DNA of 64,000 nucleotides from Aurelia coerulea (lineage: Eukaryota; Cnidaria; Scyphozoa; Semaeostomeae; Ulmaridae), in contig CM076951.1 in the NCBI GenBank assembly GCA_039566865.1, positions 12,781,484-12,845,483 on the forward strand. The letters run 5' to 3'. The position numbers were made by a program, and so were the translations under genes. Below the pieces are notes generated by a model. That model searched no databases. It was not told where the DNA came from and was given only the letters and a program-made list of their open reading frames with translations. Below, in pieces: positions 45,040-56,997 of this stretch (the stretch's first letter is position 1; each line of letters starts with the position of its first letter).

Positions 45040-46181
45040 TGATGCCCCGTTCCTCAAGGTTCAGTATTGGGACCATTGTTGTTTCTGGTTTATACATTGC
45101 CATTAGGAGACATTATGCGTAAAAAAGGACTGCAGTTTCACATTTATGCTGATGATACACAAATTTACATGTCATTCGCACCTAATATTGACTGCATAAG
45201 TTTCTCTATATCAAGAATTGAAGAGTGTATCAAAGATATTGAAGCGTGGATGCTGATAAACAGGCTTAAGCTTAATGGTGACAAAACTGAAATGCTGATT
45301 GTTGGCACCCATAAACAATGCAAGAAACTCTCAAACATATCCATTAATGTTGGAGATAGTGTCATTGAAGCCAGTGAAAAAGCGAGCAATCTTGGCGCTG
45401 TTTTTGATACGAATTTGACACTGAAATCACACGTGAACGCATTGTACAAATCAGCTAGATATCATCTGCACAACATTAGCCTTGCTCGAAGATACCTTAT
45501 GAAGCAGGCTGCAGAGAAAGCTATTCACGCCTTTGTCATGTGAAGACTTGACTGTAACAATTCTTTGTTATATGGATTACCATCATGCGAATTACAAAAG
45601 CTGCAGAAGATCCAGAATGCTGCTGCAAGAATGTTAACGGGCGAACGCAAACGCTGTCACATAACACAGGTGTTGAAGCAACTTCATTGGTTGCCTGTCA
45701 CAAGTAGAATACAATACAAAATACTAATGTTAACCTTTAAATGCTTAAAAGATCTAGCACCAAAATATCTTAAAGAATTATTGAAATTGCGTAAGGCCTC
45801 TCGTTGCACTAGATCTGCATGTGATGAACTATTACTAGAAGTAGGGAAGACCAGATTAGGAACGGCTGGTGATCGTGCTTTTGTAAATGTTGCCCCCTTC
45901 CTTTGGAACAGACTCCCCTATTCGGTTAGAGCTTGTAACACAGTTGAAACTTTTAAATCTCGTTTGAAGACCCATTTATTTGAACAGTATTTTATTGCAT
46001 GAATTCTTTAACTTGGATTTTTAATGAAAATTTGTAAACTTTTGTATTTTTAATCTTATTTTAATTAGTCTTAGTGTTTTTGATTGTAATGCGCCTATGA
46101 GCCCTGCAGATATATGGCGCAATATAAATGCTTTTATTATTATATTTATTATTATATTATTATTATTATATTATTATACAC
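45040..46181 (+). pseudogene. 5'-truncated CR1/L2-like LINE, C-terminal RT region and 3' tail
   Basis: It starts at the RT motif [12 protein letters not shown] (45049) and includes the catalytic [12 protein letters not shown], then [14 protein letters not shown] and [15 protein letters not shown]. An in-frame TGA at 45541-45543 interrupts it. It resumes RLDCNNSLLYGLP, LQKIQNAAARMLTGE, QLHWLPVTSRIQYKI, FLWNRLPYSVR and FKSRLKTHLFEQYF. The 3' end has GGCGCAATATAAATGC and an (ATT)n tail (46132-46181), both usual for CR1/L2-clade LINEs. A dead insertion. Confidence 0.85.
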
Positions 46182-46611
46182 CAGACTGAGAGACAAAGAT
46201 CCCAGTGAATGGTGGCAGTTCAATATCTGCTATGAAAATATGTGCAATCTGTGTCATCTGAAGATTGCAGTCAAGCCAATACCCTTGCCTGAGCCATTCA
46301 ATGAAATTTGGCGGAAGGTGTCAAAGTTCATTGATGACCTTCACCTCAGGAATCACAAACGGCCAGAGTGTAGAGAGCAATTTTCAACAGACAGAATACG
46401 GGGGAAGATAGAAGCACTGAACACACCAGTTTCCGAGCAAACATTTGTCTGGTCTTCAAAGTTCAAAAAGATCATGTGCGCAATGCCAAAAAGAATGTTT
46501 CTTTTCTACTACCAACGCATGGTAACAAGGAGAAATAGGTACACAGAAAGGTGTTACAGAGATAACAAAAAGCCCCTTCTTCCTGGAATGAAAACGAAAA
46601 AAAAAGAATAG
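46182..46611 (+). pseudogene. C-terminal part of a KDZ-like (Kyakuja-Dileera-Zisupton) transposase
   Basis: The frame encodes YENMCNLCHLKIAVK, FIDDLHLRNHKRPECREQF, LNTPVSEQTFVWSSKF and MPKRMFLFYYQRMVTRRNRY, then a basic tail and a stop. The pattern Y-D/E-N-x-C-N-L, D-x-x-H-x-x-N-H-x3-C and N-x2-V-x-E-Q is that of the C-terminal half of KDZ transposase-like proteins. The N-terminal part is missing because the LINE tail abuts it. Assignment is from memory of the family pattern. Confidence 0.55.
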
Positions 46612-48769
46612 CTGTTTTACAGTACAGTACTATATGTGCTGCTATGTGTTTCATCTGCAACTATTAATCAACACACAAGTAAAAAGCGATTAGCAATTGT
46701 GGACTGTGGAATTTATATGTCCGGTTTGGCAAGTCATAAACAAACAAAGCAAGCCACAACAGTTGCTCTGAAACCCACTGAAACCTTTTTTGGGTGTAAT
46801 TAACACAAAGATTCTGAACCAAAAAATAGAATGTCCAGTGCAGATGTTTATACTGTATTCTTCTTCTTACAGCTTCCACAGCCTGCTTTTTTTCATGACT
46901 TGCCCAAGGGAGCATAGAATTTTCATTGTCTGCAATTGCTAATTTGGGTATTAATCAAAAGTAAGAGATCATATTCTAATATGATCTGTCCTTTTTGCTG
47001 TATGTAACATCATTTGTAAGATCTCAAAATGCAAGATCTCAAAACGAGTAAATAGCATAATTTGTACTCAAACTATTGTCCAAACAGTTGCTATCCAGTT
47101 TCAAAACATTTTGGAGTGCGATAGAAAAATTAAAACTGCAATTTACAAACAGTTCTTCACTTTTCAAATTCTTAATGTTTCTTAACTTTTAAAAAATTGA
47201 GCCTACCATTTCATATAAAATAAGCAGTTTCTCATGAAAAATATGTGTGTTTGTGCAGTACAGGTATTGCAGAGACCAACATGAAGAATTCTCTTAACAC
47301 AATAATCAATATGATCAATACAAAATGTGTCAAATAATTCCCAAAATGTAATTCCCTTGATGTAAAAGCGTGCCAAGAAGGATTCCCTTGATAGTGAGTG
47401 TAGTTTCTTATGAATAGACTGTGAATAGGGTTTCTTTCTTATGTAAAAATGATATATTTGACATGTTGTGTAATATTTGTAATTTGCAATTAAGAAAGGT
47501 GACCAAAAAATAAAGAATGTTGGCCTACTAATATGATAGCATTACTAATAAAACCAAGGTACAATTCTATTAGCATTTGTTCGTTTTTTTTTTGTTAGTG
47601 AATGGTAGACAAGTGCCTTACTTACGCCATCAATCGGTATCTGCATAGTTTTAGGCAACGTTTTAGGGATACATTTTCCTTGTTGTACCACAGGTAACCA
47701 GAGTAATCACAGGTATCTTTTTTCCTTACTTAGTAATGTTTACCAAATTGGCCAATATTGTTTGTGATCTGGTGTGATGATGCAAAAGTGGAATCGACAA
47801 AATTGGCAAATTTGGTAAACCCTAAAAAAGTAAAGATAGAGGTACTTGTTACCTACATCTATACTAATTTTGCCAGATTTTGCCCCCTTACCTGTTGTGT
47901 TCGTACCAATCCAATGAAAGTGGTACGTTCGGCAATGTATATATCTATATCTAGCTAGGATATTCGGTGGAGTATTATAGATCGTCAAATTTAGGCCCAT
48001 GATATTCGTCTCGTCCGGAGTTTAAATCATATACACGCCAACAGCATATGAAAAATTGGGGCTAAATGCAGTATCGCACACCTCATTGGGTTCTGGTAGG
48101 GTTTAGTTAGGATCAGCATTTTAGGCCCGGCCACACACACAGGCTAATCAGTACAAACTAGACTAACCACAACGTCAATGATGGGCACCAATAAAATTAC
48201 CAAAGTAACGAGGACATGATAGATGCCAACTACTCACCGTATCATCGTTTAGCAATGCACAGTTTGTTGTAAGGTTCTCATTCCGAACTTTGCATTACTT
48301 CCTACAAGTTCAAGCATTCAAGGCGTGTTCAGGGTAACGAAAGAACCACCAAAACCCTAGTGAGAATAGATGTGCTTCGCATGGTAACTGCGTAGGTGCA
48401 TCAAAATGAGTTGGGCTGGTTGCAATGAAACCAATCACAACCAGAGCTGCACAGTCCTGAATTGTGACCCATTTGTATCTCTGAGATGTATTTAACTCGT
48501 TAATCATTTTCTGCAATTTCTTTGTGTATCAAAATGACGGCTACACATTTCCAACATGTTTTTAAAACTTGTTCTTGACAGTACTTCGTCCTGGAAAAAA
48601 CCGTTGACGCCAAAATGCAACTTTAAATTGTTTTCCTTGATCACATTCACCCCCACACTTGCATAATGCTGTGCAAACTAAGCCATATTTGAAGCATTTA
48701 CACCTCTCTCTGCAACCCAGTTCGGGACTGCAGCCACATCTCAAAAGTTTTTTGCAAGCATGAAGCCTA
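46557..48769. repeat. Direct tandem duplication, copy 1 (2,213 bp)
   Basis: It matches 48788-50855 almost base for base; the differences I saw are scattered single bases and one 145-bp deletion in copy 2. It contains the KDZ C-terminus tail, a family-D repeat (46950-47260) and, at its right end, a CXC-domain exon. Outside those there is no gene. Confidence 0.9.
48562..48744 (-). pseudogene. Tesmin/TSO1-type CXC domain exon of the nuclease-like family
   Basis: The frame encodes MRCGCSPELGCRERCKCFKY and GLVCTALCKCGGECDQG, with the dense Cys spacing of CXC domains. In the family this domain follows the block with the IPPT-x-x-AL-x-x-H pattern. That block is present on the same strand at 51128-50853, beyond duplication copy 2, where the CXC segment itself is deleted. 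So this exon is the only surviving CXC piece on the minus strand. Confidence 0.65.
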
Positions 48770-48787
48770 GATCCAGCTTGTTATTTG

Positions 48788-50855
48788 CAGAGATAACAAA
48801 AAGCCCCTTTTTCCTGGAATGAAAACGAAAAAAAAAGAATAGCTGTTTTACAGTACAGTACTATATGTGCTGCTATGTGTTTCATCTGCAACTATTAATC
48901 AACACACAAGTACAAAGCGATTAGCAATTGTGGACTGTGGAATTTATATGTCCGGTTTGGCAAGTCATAAACAAACAAAGCAAGCCGCAACAGTTGCTCT
49001 GAAACCCACTGAAACCTTTTTTGGGTGTAATTAACACAAAGATTCTGAACCAAAAAATAGAATGTCCAGTGCAGATGATTATACTGTATTCTTCTTCTTA
49101 CAGCTTCCACAGCCTGCTTTTTTTCATGACTTGCCCAAGGGAGCATAGAATTTTCATTGTTTGCAATTGCTAATTTGGGTATTAATCAAAAGTAAGAGAT
49201 CATATTCTAATATGATCTGTCCTTTTTGCTGTATGTAACATCATTTGTAAGATCTCAAAATGCAAGATCTCAAAACGAGTAAATAGCATAATTTGTACTC
49301 AAACTATTGTCCAAACAGGTGCTATCCAGTTTCAAAACATTTTGGAGTGCGATAGAAAAATTAAAACTGCAATTTACAAACAGTTCTTCACTTTTCAAAT
49401 TCTTAATGTGTCTTAACTTTTAAAAAATTGAGCCTACCATTTCATATAAAATAAGCAGTTTCTCATGAAAAATATGTGTGTTTGTGCAGTACAGGTATTG
49501 CAGAGACCAACATGAAGAATTCTCTTAACACAATAATCAATATGATCAATACAAAATGTGTCAAATAATTCCCAAAATGTAATTCCTTTGATGTAAAAGC
49601 GTGCCAAGAAGGATTCCCTTGATTGTGAGTGTAGTTTCTTATGAATAGACTGTGAATAGGGTTTCTTTCTTATGTAAAAATGATATATTTGACATGTTGT
49701 GTAATATTTGTAATTTGCAATTAAGAAAGGTGACCAAAAAATAAAGAATGTTGGCCTACTAATATGATAGCATTACTAATAAAACCAAGGTACAATTCTA
49801 TTAGCATTTGTTCGTTTTTTTGTTGTTAGTGAATGGTAGACAAGTGCCTTACTTACGCCATCAATCGGTATCTGCATAGTTTTAGGCAACGTTTTAGGGA
49901 TACATTTTCCTTGTTGTACCACAGGTAACCAGAGTAACCACAGGTATCTTTTTTCCTTACTTAGTAGTGTTTACCAAATTGGCCAATATTGTTTGTGATC
50001 TGGTGTGATGATGCAAAAGTGGAATCGACAAAATTGGCAAATTTGGTAAACCCTAAAAAAGTAAAGATAGAGGTACTTGTTACCTACATCTATACTAATT
50101 TTGCCAGATTTTGCCCCCTTACCTGTTGTGTTCGTACCAATCCAATGAAAGTGGTACGTTCGGCAATGTATATATCTATATCTAGCTAGGATATTCGGTG
50201 GAGTATTATAGATCGTCAAATTTAGGCCCATGATATTCGTCTCGTCCGGAGTTTAAATCATATACACGCCAACAGCATATGAAAAATTGGGGCTAAATGC
50301 AGTATCGCACACCTCATTGGGTTCTGGTGGGGTTTAGTTAGGATCAGCATTTTAGGCCCGGCCACACACACAGGCTAATCAGTACAAACTAGACTAACCA
50401 CAACGTCAATGATGGGCACCAATAAAATTACCAAAGTAACGAGGACATGATAGATGCAACTACTCACCGTATCATCGTTTAGCAATGCACAGTTTGTTGT
50501 AAGGTTCTCATTCCGAACTTTGCATTACTTCCTACAAGTTCAAGCATTCAAGGCGTGTTCAGGGTAACGAAAGAACCACCAAAACCCTAGTGAGAATAGA
50601 TGTGCTTCGCACGGTAACTGCGTAGGTGCATCAAAATGAGTTGGGCTGGTTGCAACGAAACCAATCACAACCAGAGCTGCACAGTCCTGAATTGTGACCC
50701 ATTTGTATCTCTGAGATGTATTTAACTCGTTAATCATTTTCTGCAATTTCTTTGTGTATCAAAATGACGGCTACACATTTCCAACATGTTTTTAAAACTT
50801 GTTCTTGACAGTACTTCCGCCACATCTCAAAAGTTTTTTGCAAGCATGAAGCCTA
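48788..50855. repeat. Direct tandem duplication, copy 2 (145-bp CXC segment deleted)
   Basis: It starts CAGAGATAACAAAAAGCCCC like copy 1 and ends at GCAAGCATGAAGCCTA. After GACAGTACTT near 50816 it lacks the segment equivalent to about 48590-48734 of copy 1. An 18-bp spacer separates the copies. Confidence 0.9.
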
Positions 50856-51128
50856 TCCACTTTGGCATCCATTTATCAAGGGGCCCTTTTGACCAACCCA
50901 TTCATGTGGTGATGGAAGCATTCGGTACAGGGGACAAGCTGACAAGCAGCGATTCCAAATGATACTCTGGAGTGTGGCTCTCCTCGTGTGTTGAAACAAT
51001 GCATCTAACGTTGGAGGTATCGCATCAATCGGTTTACCCTTCTTGGCGAAAAGCTCTTTCCGGCACTCATTAACGTCTTTGCATGAGCTGGAACGATCAT
51101 ACATAATTATAACAAAACGCTGAAGCAC
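50853..51128 (-). pseudogene. Nuclease-like/CXC family fragment (minus-strand arm of an inverted pair)
   Basis: The frame encodes QRFVIIMYDRSSSCKDVNEC, RKELFAKKGKPID, AIPPTLDALFQHTRRATLQS, IIWNRC and HEWVGQKGPLINGCQSG. This is the C-terminal block that precedes the CXC domain in the family, equivalent to the LLPPCQKTLQLHTKRS and HGW region at the end of the 2209-4890 gene. It faces an inverted copy starting at about 51345. Confidence 0.65.
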
Positions 51129-51344
51129 GGGGGGTGCATAACAAGTTCAAGGTACGGGTATGTGCCATCCCATATGGGTGGGTTTTTTTTTGGCCTGATA
51201 TTCGCTAAACAAGGTCCTTTTTCGGCAGATTTTTCATAAACAATAAGAATAAATTTAACAATAAGGGTTGCATGGAAAGCATTTGATGAAGTGACAAATG
51301 CTTTCGAGAATGTCACAGGTGCCCCAAACCTGGATACATTACAG

Positions 51345-53050
51345 CATACGCGTGCTTCAGCGTTTTATTACAATTATGTGTGATCGTTCCAGCTCATGCA
51401 ATGACATTAATGAGTGCCGGAAAGAGCTTTTCGCCAAGAAGGTAATACCAAGTAAATTATTGGAGGGTATCGTGTGCTCAGCAAAAGATGACCATCGTGT
51501 GTATATTCCAAATATAAAACAATAGGGTTGCAAGAAGGGTCTGTCAACAGAGCTGCTACTTGTTTATTTAACTGAGAAATGGAGAATGGAAATTGATTGA
51601 GGGAAGTCTGTTGGCATAATACTGATTGAATTCCATAAGGCTTTTCACAAGGTGGATCATTCCATCATACAGCTAAAGCTTCAGGGAGTAGGATTAGCAA
51701 ACAACGTCGCTGAGTGGATAAACGATTATTTATCTGACCGACAAAAATTTACTGTGTTCAATGAGGAAAAATCAGAACTGAAATCTATCACTCGTGGTGT
51801 TCCACAAGGATCGCTGCTAGGCCCACAATTGTTTTCTATATATGTCGAAGATTTCCCTTCTTGCACATCTCAGGGTAAAATAAAGATAGTTGCAGATGAT
51901 ACTATAGCCTACTGCACAGGCAATTCCATTGATGAGGTGCATGAGTCCTTGGAGAAAATGTTAAATGATGTTCAACGTTGGTGCACCAGACATAACCTAA
52001 CAATACATAGTGGCAAGAAAAAAGTGTTACTAATCAACAGACAAATGTTCAGTGGTCATTTGAAACGAACTAAACCCGAAGAAACACCAATATAATATGT
52101 AGCTGAAGCCAAATGCATTTTGTTGCATATTATAGCCAAATATGCTCTCTTGGCAAACACTAATCAACCATATAACCAAGCATTTAATCCAAAAGATATA
52201 TTACGAAAAGTAAAATGGGACCCAATATCATATCTTGTTAAAAGAAAACTTTTGATCATCATACAAAATGCATATCTACAGAGAGTGCCTGATCGGATTT
52301 ATGATCTATTTGATACATGTAAATACATTAAGCGTCACCTCAGGAGTGGTACAAAATTCAATGTCCCTGAGTAAAGAACTGAGGCCGGGAGAAAATCGAT
52401 ACGCTAGAGGGGATATTCGTAGATAGCAGGTCCCCATCAGCTGCAAGCTGCCATTATTTTAACCATTTTAACCTGCTTCACCAAATAAATATGAACAAAT
52501 CAGTAAGTATTTAGTCTTAGCTGATTTTTGAATAAACATCATCATCATCAGCATCATTTATGTATATATGTAAACGTAAACCTATTGATGTGATACCTCC
52601 AACGCTAGATGCATTGTTTCAACACACGAGGAGAGCCACACTCCAGAGTACCATTTGGAATCGCTGCTGTGCTTGTCCCCACCGAATGCTTCCATCACCA
52701 CATGAATGGGTTGATCAAAAAGGCCCTTTGATAAATGGATGCCAAAGTGGATAGGCTTCTGATGCTTGCAAAAAACTTTTGAGATTTGGCTGTAGTCCCG
52801 AAATTGGTTGCAGAGAGAGAGGTGTATATGCTACAAATCTGGCTTAGTTTTCAAAGCATTATGCAAGTGTGGGGGTGCATGCGATCTAGGATAACAATTT
52901 AAAATTGCATTTTGGCGTCCACGGTTTTTTCCAGGACGAAGTACTGTCAAGAACAAGTTTTAAAAACATGTTGGAAATGTGTAACCATCATTTTGATAGA
53001 CAAAGAAATTGCAGAAAATGATTAACGAGTTAAAGATATCTCAGAGATAT
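51345..53050 (+). pseudogene. Nuclease-like/CXC family fragment, plus-strand arm, split by a LINE
   Basis: The first part (to about 51441) encodes LQRFITIMCDRSSSCNDINE and CRKELFAKK. The second (from about 52571) resumes KPIDVIPPTLDALFQHTRRA, HEWVDQKGPLINGCQSG, a stop, then a degenerate CXC region (RFGCSPEIGCRER) and DNA matching the inverse of 50700-50815. The 1.13 kb between is LINE sequence. Several stops show the copy is dead. Confidence 0.65.
51442..52570 (+). pseudogene. 5'-truncated LINE RT fragment inserted in the nuclease-like relic
   Basis: RT motif A is readable but mutated (IEFHKAFHKVDHSII, where LINEs have an F/D-x-x-K-A-F-D pattern). Next come WINDYLSDRQKF, the VPQGSLLGPQLFSIYV block and VADDTIAYCTG, which keeps the two aspartates. 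The frame closes at 52095, with more relic sequence to 52374. The 3' end carries CATCATCATCAGCATCATT before the host relic resumes. Confidence 0.75.
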
Positions 53051-53737
53051 CATTTCAACTTTATTAGCATATGCATTTTTGTAAATTTTCTGACTTTCTT
53101 TTAACCCAAAAATCAGTTTTGATCATTTGTTTGAAAGGCAAGCCGCCATGTTGAAAATGCTGCCATTATGAAAAATTTGGGCTTAAATTTAACTTAGCAT
53201 AGTTACCAACATAAATCGTATAAAGTTGCAAAGTTCCACACATTTCTGGCGATGTAATAATTAGTTATGATAATTTGTCTAAAATAATGGTTGCCATTTT
53301 AAAAATGCCGCCATTATGAAAAATATTGACGTTTTCGGATGGGCCCATAGCCTATATTGTTCAGCTAAAAAAACTGTACAGATTTGCCAAATTTCGTGCT
53401 TTTATATAACTTTGAACACTTTTTCGAAAATCTGCTGCACTATATATTGTCTATGATAAAGATATATTGCAAAAGGCACCATCCAACTTTTAGAACCAAA
53501 TGTTCCCTGGCTTTATCAAAGTTTGCTTCATGTGATGCATTGAAAGAATTTCAATCCTAGATGACATACGTTGGCAACATTTTGCAGGCACAATGTTGGA
53601 GCAATTTTGTGCTCTCAGGCACAAAAAACTTTTGGTGAGGTCTGTTCCAAGGCATTTGTGATTCCTGATCATTTTGGCAAACGCTTAAATTTTCTGTGAC
53701 TCACTCAGTGCATATCTTATGATCTTACGTTTTGAGG
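53051..53737. other. No recognisable gene
   Basis: AT-rich spacer. It repeats short phrases such as GCCGCCATTATGAAAAAT / GCTGCCATTATGAAAAATTTG about 170 bp apart (53158 and 53308), so it may be old duplicated sequence. Confidence 0.4.
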
Positions 53738-54871
53738 TCATCGACTCGAACATCGCAACCACACTTCCACATGTTGAAATTTTGCCTCCTCCTTCTCAGT
53801 GACGCAAAACTTATGAAAATGACAAAAACATTTCATGCAAGTCACGCAAGTTGGAGGATCCACTTCCATCATTACCGTTTCTCCCCAAACGTAGCAGCAG
53901 GTTTCATGCGCTGCACATGCCACTACAGTAAAAACCCGCGTATAAGAACCTAGTGGATTAAGAACCTACAGGCGGAAATTGTGCAATTAAACCCCAATTG
54001 TATAAGGGCCCATTAAGCCTGGAATTTGAAATAGGTTCTTGTTTGTAGAGAGCTTGGGGTCTTATTCACAACAGAAGTTTGTGGAAGAATAAAAAATGTT
54101 TCTATTACCAGATGAGAAGCTTTTGAAAGATTTTCTCTGGATTATATAAACATTTCTGATTCTTCCACAAATTTGTGTTGGGGAATACATCTTATAAACT
54201 CAACTGATGTGAACTGACAGTAACTAATAGGCCTGAAGTTTGAATCTGAAGAAAAGAAATTCATGAAAGCCATGAATAAAATAAGAACCAATTTAAGAAC
54301 CTGAACAGCCTCATTTCCCACTAAATACCAAACACATAAGAACCTAGTTAGGCTGATTTGCAAAATTGTAGGTTCTTATACACAGGTTTTTAATACGCGG
54401 GTTTTTACTGTATCTTTGAGTAGTGACATGGCGCCTTGTCAACAATTCATCGCTATGTTCCACCCCTTCATCCTCATTCACCACAACTTCCTCAACTAAA
54501 TCTATTGGTATTGCTCCAACTTCTTCATTGCTACTATTCATGACTTCCTGCCTTGTTATATCATCCATTAACACATCTTCCCCTATAACCTCTGCATCTC
54601 TGTCTTCAACAACTCCTTCGTCTACTGCTACTACTCCAACATCTGCACCCCCACCTTAGACCCCATCCATTAAACCACCTGCACCTTAACCTTCCTTATT
54701 ATCATCATCATTTTCCACGATGGAGTTTATGAACAGAATACATGATTCTAAAATCAAGTCCATTTCATCCCGGCTCATTGAAGGATTCCTTCTGTTAGGG
54801 CTCCGGTAAGGGACATCTTCTGGCCACCATTCTGGCTCATTAAATGAGGACCATTTTCCTTTTCTTTTCAT
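53738..54871 (-). CDS. Uncharacterised gene fragment: WWP block, acidic region, Cys/His-rich exon
   Basis: Minus-strand pieces are: 54871-54690 (WSSFNEPEWWPEDVPYRSPN, then LILESCILFINSIVE), an acidic region about 54640-54420 (VEEVVVNEDEGVEHSDELL), and 53923-53738 (MMEVDPPTCVTCMKCFCHFH, KFC). The WWP-x-D-V-P block resembles uncharacterised metazoan proteins I cannot name. The Cys/His cluster could bind zinc. A family-C miniature element (53926-54410) separates the last two pieces. Whether they splice together is not shown. The acidic part is duplicated at 62354-62100. Confidence 0.35.
53926..54410. mobile_element. Family-C miniature element, TA-flanked (485 bp)
   Basis: The ends CAGTAAAAACCCGCGTATAA and its near inverse (ACGCGGGTTTTTACTG) are bordered by TA (53924-53925 and 54411-54412). 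TAAGAACCTA motifs recur subterminally. Related to 8644-9051. Its right half is duplicated at 61828-62094. Confidence 0.8.
54146..54671. repeat. Segmental duplication, copy 1 (partner 61828-62366)
   Basis: It shares the right part of the family-C element and the adjoining acidic coding region with 61828-62366, in direct orientation with few differences. The left break falls inside the miniature element at ATAAACATTTCTGATTCTTC. Homology resumes beyond 54685 (TTATCATCATCATTTTCCAC) with 63826 onward. Confidence 0.85.
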
Positions 54872-54925
54872 ATCTAAGATAACAATTTGTACTCATTCAG
54901 TGGGCATTGCAAAGCAACTGCAATA

Positions 54926-55282
54926 TGTGTACATTGAGACAGGTTGTCTTAATGTAAGTTTAAATTAGAGAACTGTGAATTGGGCCTAAGTTGCTATAAG
55001 CAAGGGTATTGTCTCATACCTATCAGGTGATCTCCGTGGCAGTCACGAGGATACTCCCCCACAGAACATGCGTCATAATTGATACCTTTGAATCCTACGC
55101 ATTCGTAGTTCCTGGTTTCGTATTCGCAATGGATGCACGTAAGCATTCTTCAGCCAATCATATTGGAGAACGTATTTCCTCCTTCCATATTTGGCTCAGT
55201 CAGAACATGCTATTTAAGTCTGCACTCAGTTTTTCTGATCAGTTCTAAAACTTGTGGAAAATCAGTGTTTTGGACCTAATTT
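54926..55282 (+). repeat. Promoter-like repeat unit B, copy 1 (357 bp)
   Basis: It begins TGTGTACATTGAGACAGG and ends GTTTTGGACCTAATTT, and is near-identical to 60406-60762. It holds AGCCAATCATATTGG (a CCAAT box) and, about 50 bp later, CTATTTAAGTC (TATA-like). This suggests the U3/promoter part of a terminal repeat. Confidence 0.75.
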
Positions 55283-55302
55283 TTTCACAGTCAATCGTCG
55301 GC

Positions 55303-55330
55303 CCCCAAACGGCCTTCGGGCCGTTTGGGG
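55303..55330. other. Perfect 12-bp hairpin with TTCG loop
   Basis: CCCCAAACGGCC, TTCG, GGCCGTTTGGGG: a fully paired GC-rich stem capped by an exceptionally stable UUCG tetraloop if transcribed. It lies 20 bp after the end of repeat unit B. Confidence 0.8.
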
Positions 55331-56997
55331 TTCCATCTACACACTTTATCAGTGGTTATTTACGCAAAGTTTATATATGAAAGTTTATCTACGCAAAGTC
55401 TACAGTGGCGCATCAACAACAACAACCGAAATGGCAGGCATCTAATCGTCTTTTCGACATCATCTTGGCCTAACTCTTAATCGAAGGATTTCATTCACCA
55501 TGTGAACTCACTCTCCGCTTTATATTCGTGCAACATTCTGGCGGGACATTCACCGGGAACAAGACGCTGTTCATTCCTCGCTCTGCATATGTGCATGGAG
55601 AATTCCTACAACTGCTGGCAGTGTGTTCAACGCCTTTGCTGACTGGCAGATTGCCGATCGCTATCAGAATATGTCTTCCTGTCCATGCACCCATCTTCTT
55701 AACCAAGTTAACTTGTTTCCATTCGCTCTTCGCTCTGAACAATCCTGTTTGTTAGCTGCTTTACGCCAGAAAGATGCCCTTCAAAAGCTCACAAGATGGA
55801 GTGATTCCTCATTGCAATTGTTGGCTCTGATGACAAGAAAACGCTCTTCAATCGAAGTTTGTTCACCTTCACTTCTTTTTGAACTTAACTAAACTCTTTA
55901 GATACTTAAAATTAAATTGAACTGTTTACTTTTGATTGCTACGCCTTGTTTCGCTTTTTAACGGCAATGTGAAGTGAGATCTCGCCTCCTCCAACTTGCC
56001 TTGGGACGGTTTGCCATTCATTTTCAACATAAGGATTTACCTACGTAGGCCCTACCTACATCCGCGGCAAGTTGTTCCAAGTACATAGCATAGCATTAAA
56101 AAACAAGCTACTATATCGTCTCACTTCACATTCCATCTATGTGTGCGCCTTCACTGTATTGCCATGTGTACGTTATTACTAGCTTTCAGGTAGCCTGTAC
56201 AAGAATGGGTGGTATATTTTCTGCTTCTGCTGGCAGACCTTGTTTGGGGAGCTAGCTTCCTACCTGTTAATCAGGGTAGGGTAGAATTTGAGATACACCA
56301 GTATGGTTTTTTGTATCTTCCTGTCTTTTCAAATTCCTTTTACGCAACCCTATAGCAACACTCAAACAAACAGTATGCTACCTGATTGCTAGTCTTAACT
56401 TTGGATCTCTGTGTTTATTTGTGTTTGTATTATTGTAGGTAATTGTATCACTTTTTGCTCCAGCCCAAAGCTTGCTCATAGTAACCTGGCTAGAATACAT
56501 GCCTAAAACAAGCAGGCATCCAATGCTGCAGGTTCCCCAGTACAGTTAATCTGTTCTGCATTTTCATCAGTTTTCACGGCTTCCAGCCACACCTTCCTGT
56601 GTTGCACAGCTTTGGTATGGGGCAAACACTCCATCCTCCAGGTTGGAAAATGTGTATTCACTTCAAATCAAGTGTATCCGCAGCCTACATTTATATGCAC
56701 TTGCAAGTTTACCTCCCTGTTGTCAGTTTTTCAACAGGGTGCATTGTAAAACAGCGTAAACTGACTGTTTTACCCTGTAAATATTTAGCATATCAAATCA
56801 CATGTATCAGAGTTCACTGCTCGCCTATGGCATAGGTGCAAGAGAGAGCTATAGCTATATTGCTACTTTTGGTACCTAAGCTTTCCAACTCAAATTCCTC
56901 GCAGCTTGCACCTTTCGGACTATTTCACTGCAGTGCTATTACACAGTAGGCCAAATCATGCTCGTTTTCCAACCTGGTCCGTCCTAGTTTAGCTAAG
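55331..56997. other. No recognisable gene
   Basis: Short plus-strand frames (for example 55623-55892, with QKDALQKLTRWSDSSLQLL) have no family I can name. It is possibly the remains of a retroelement interior, given the promoter-like unit upstream. Confidence 0.35.

Noticed and set aside
49989..50189. Plus and minus 60-90 codon frames duplicated at 47758 and 49989
   Set aside because: They are identical because of the 2.2-kb tandem duplication and show no recognisable motif.
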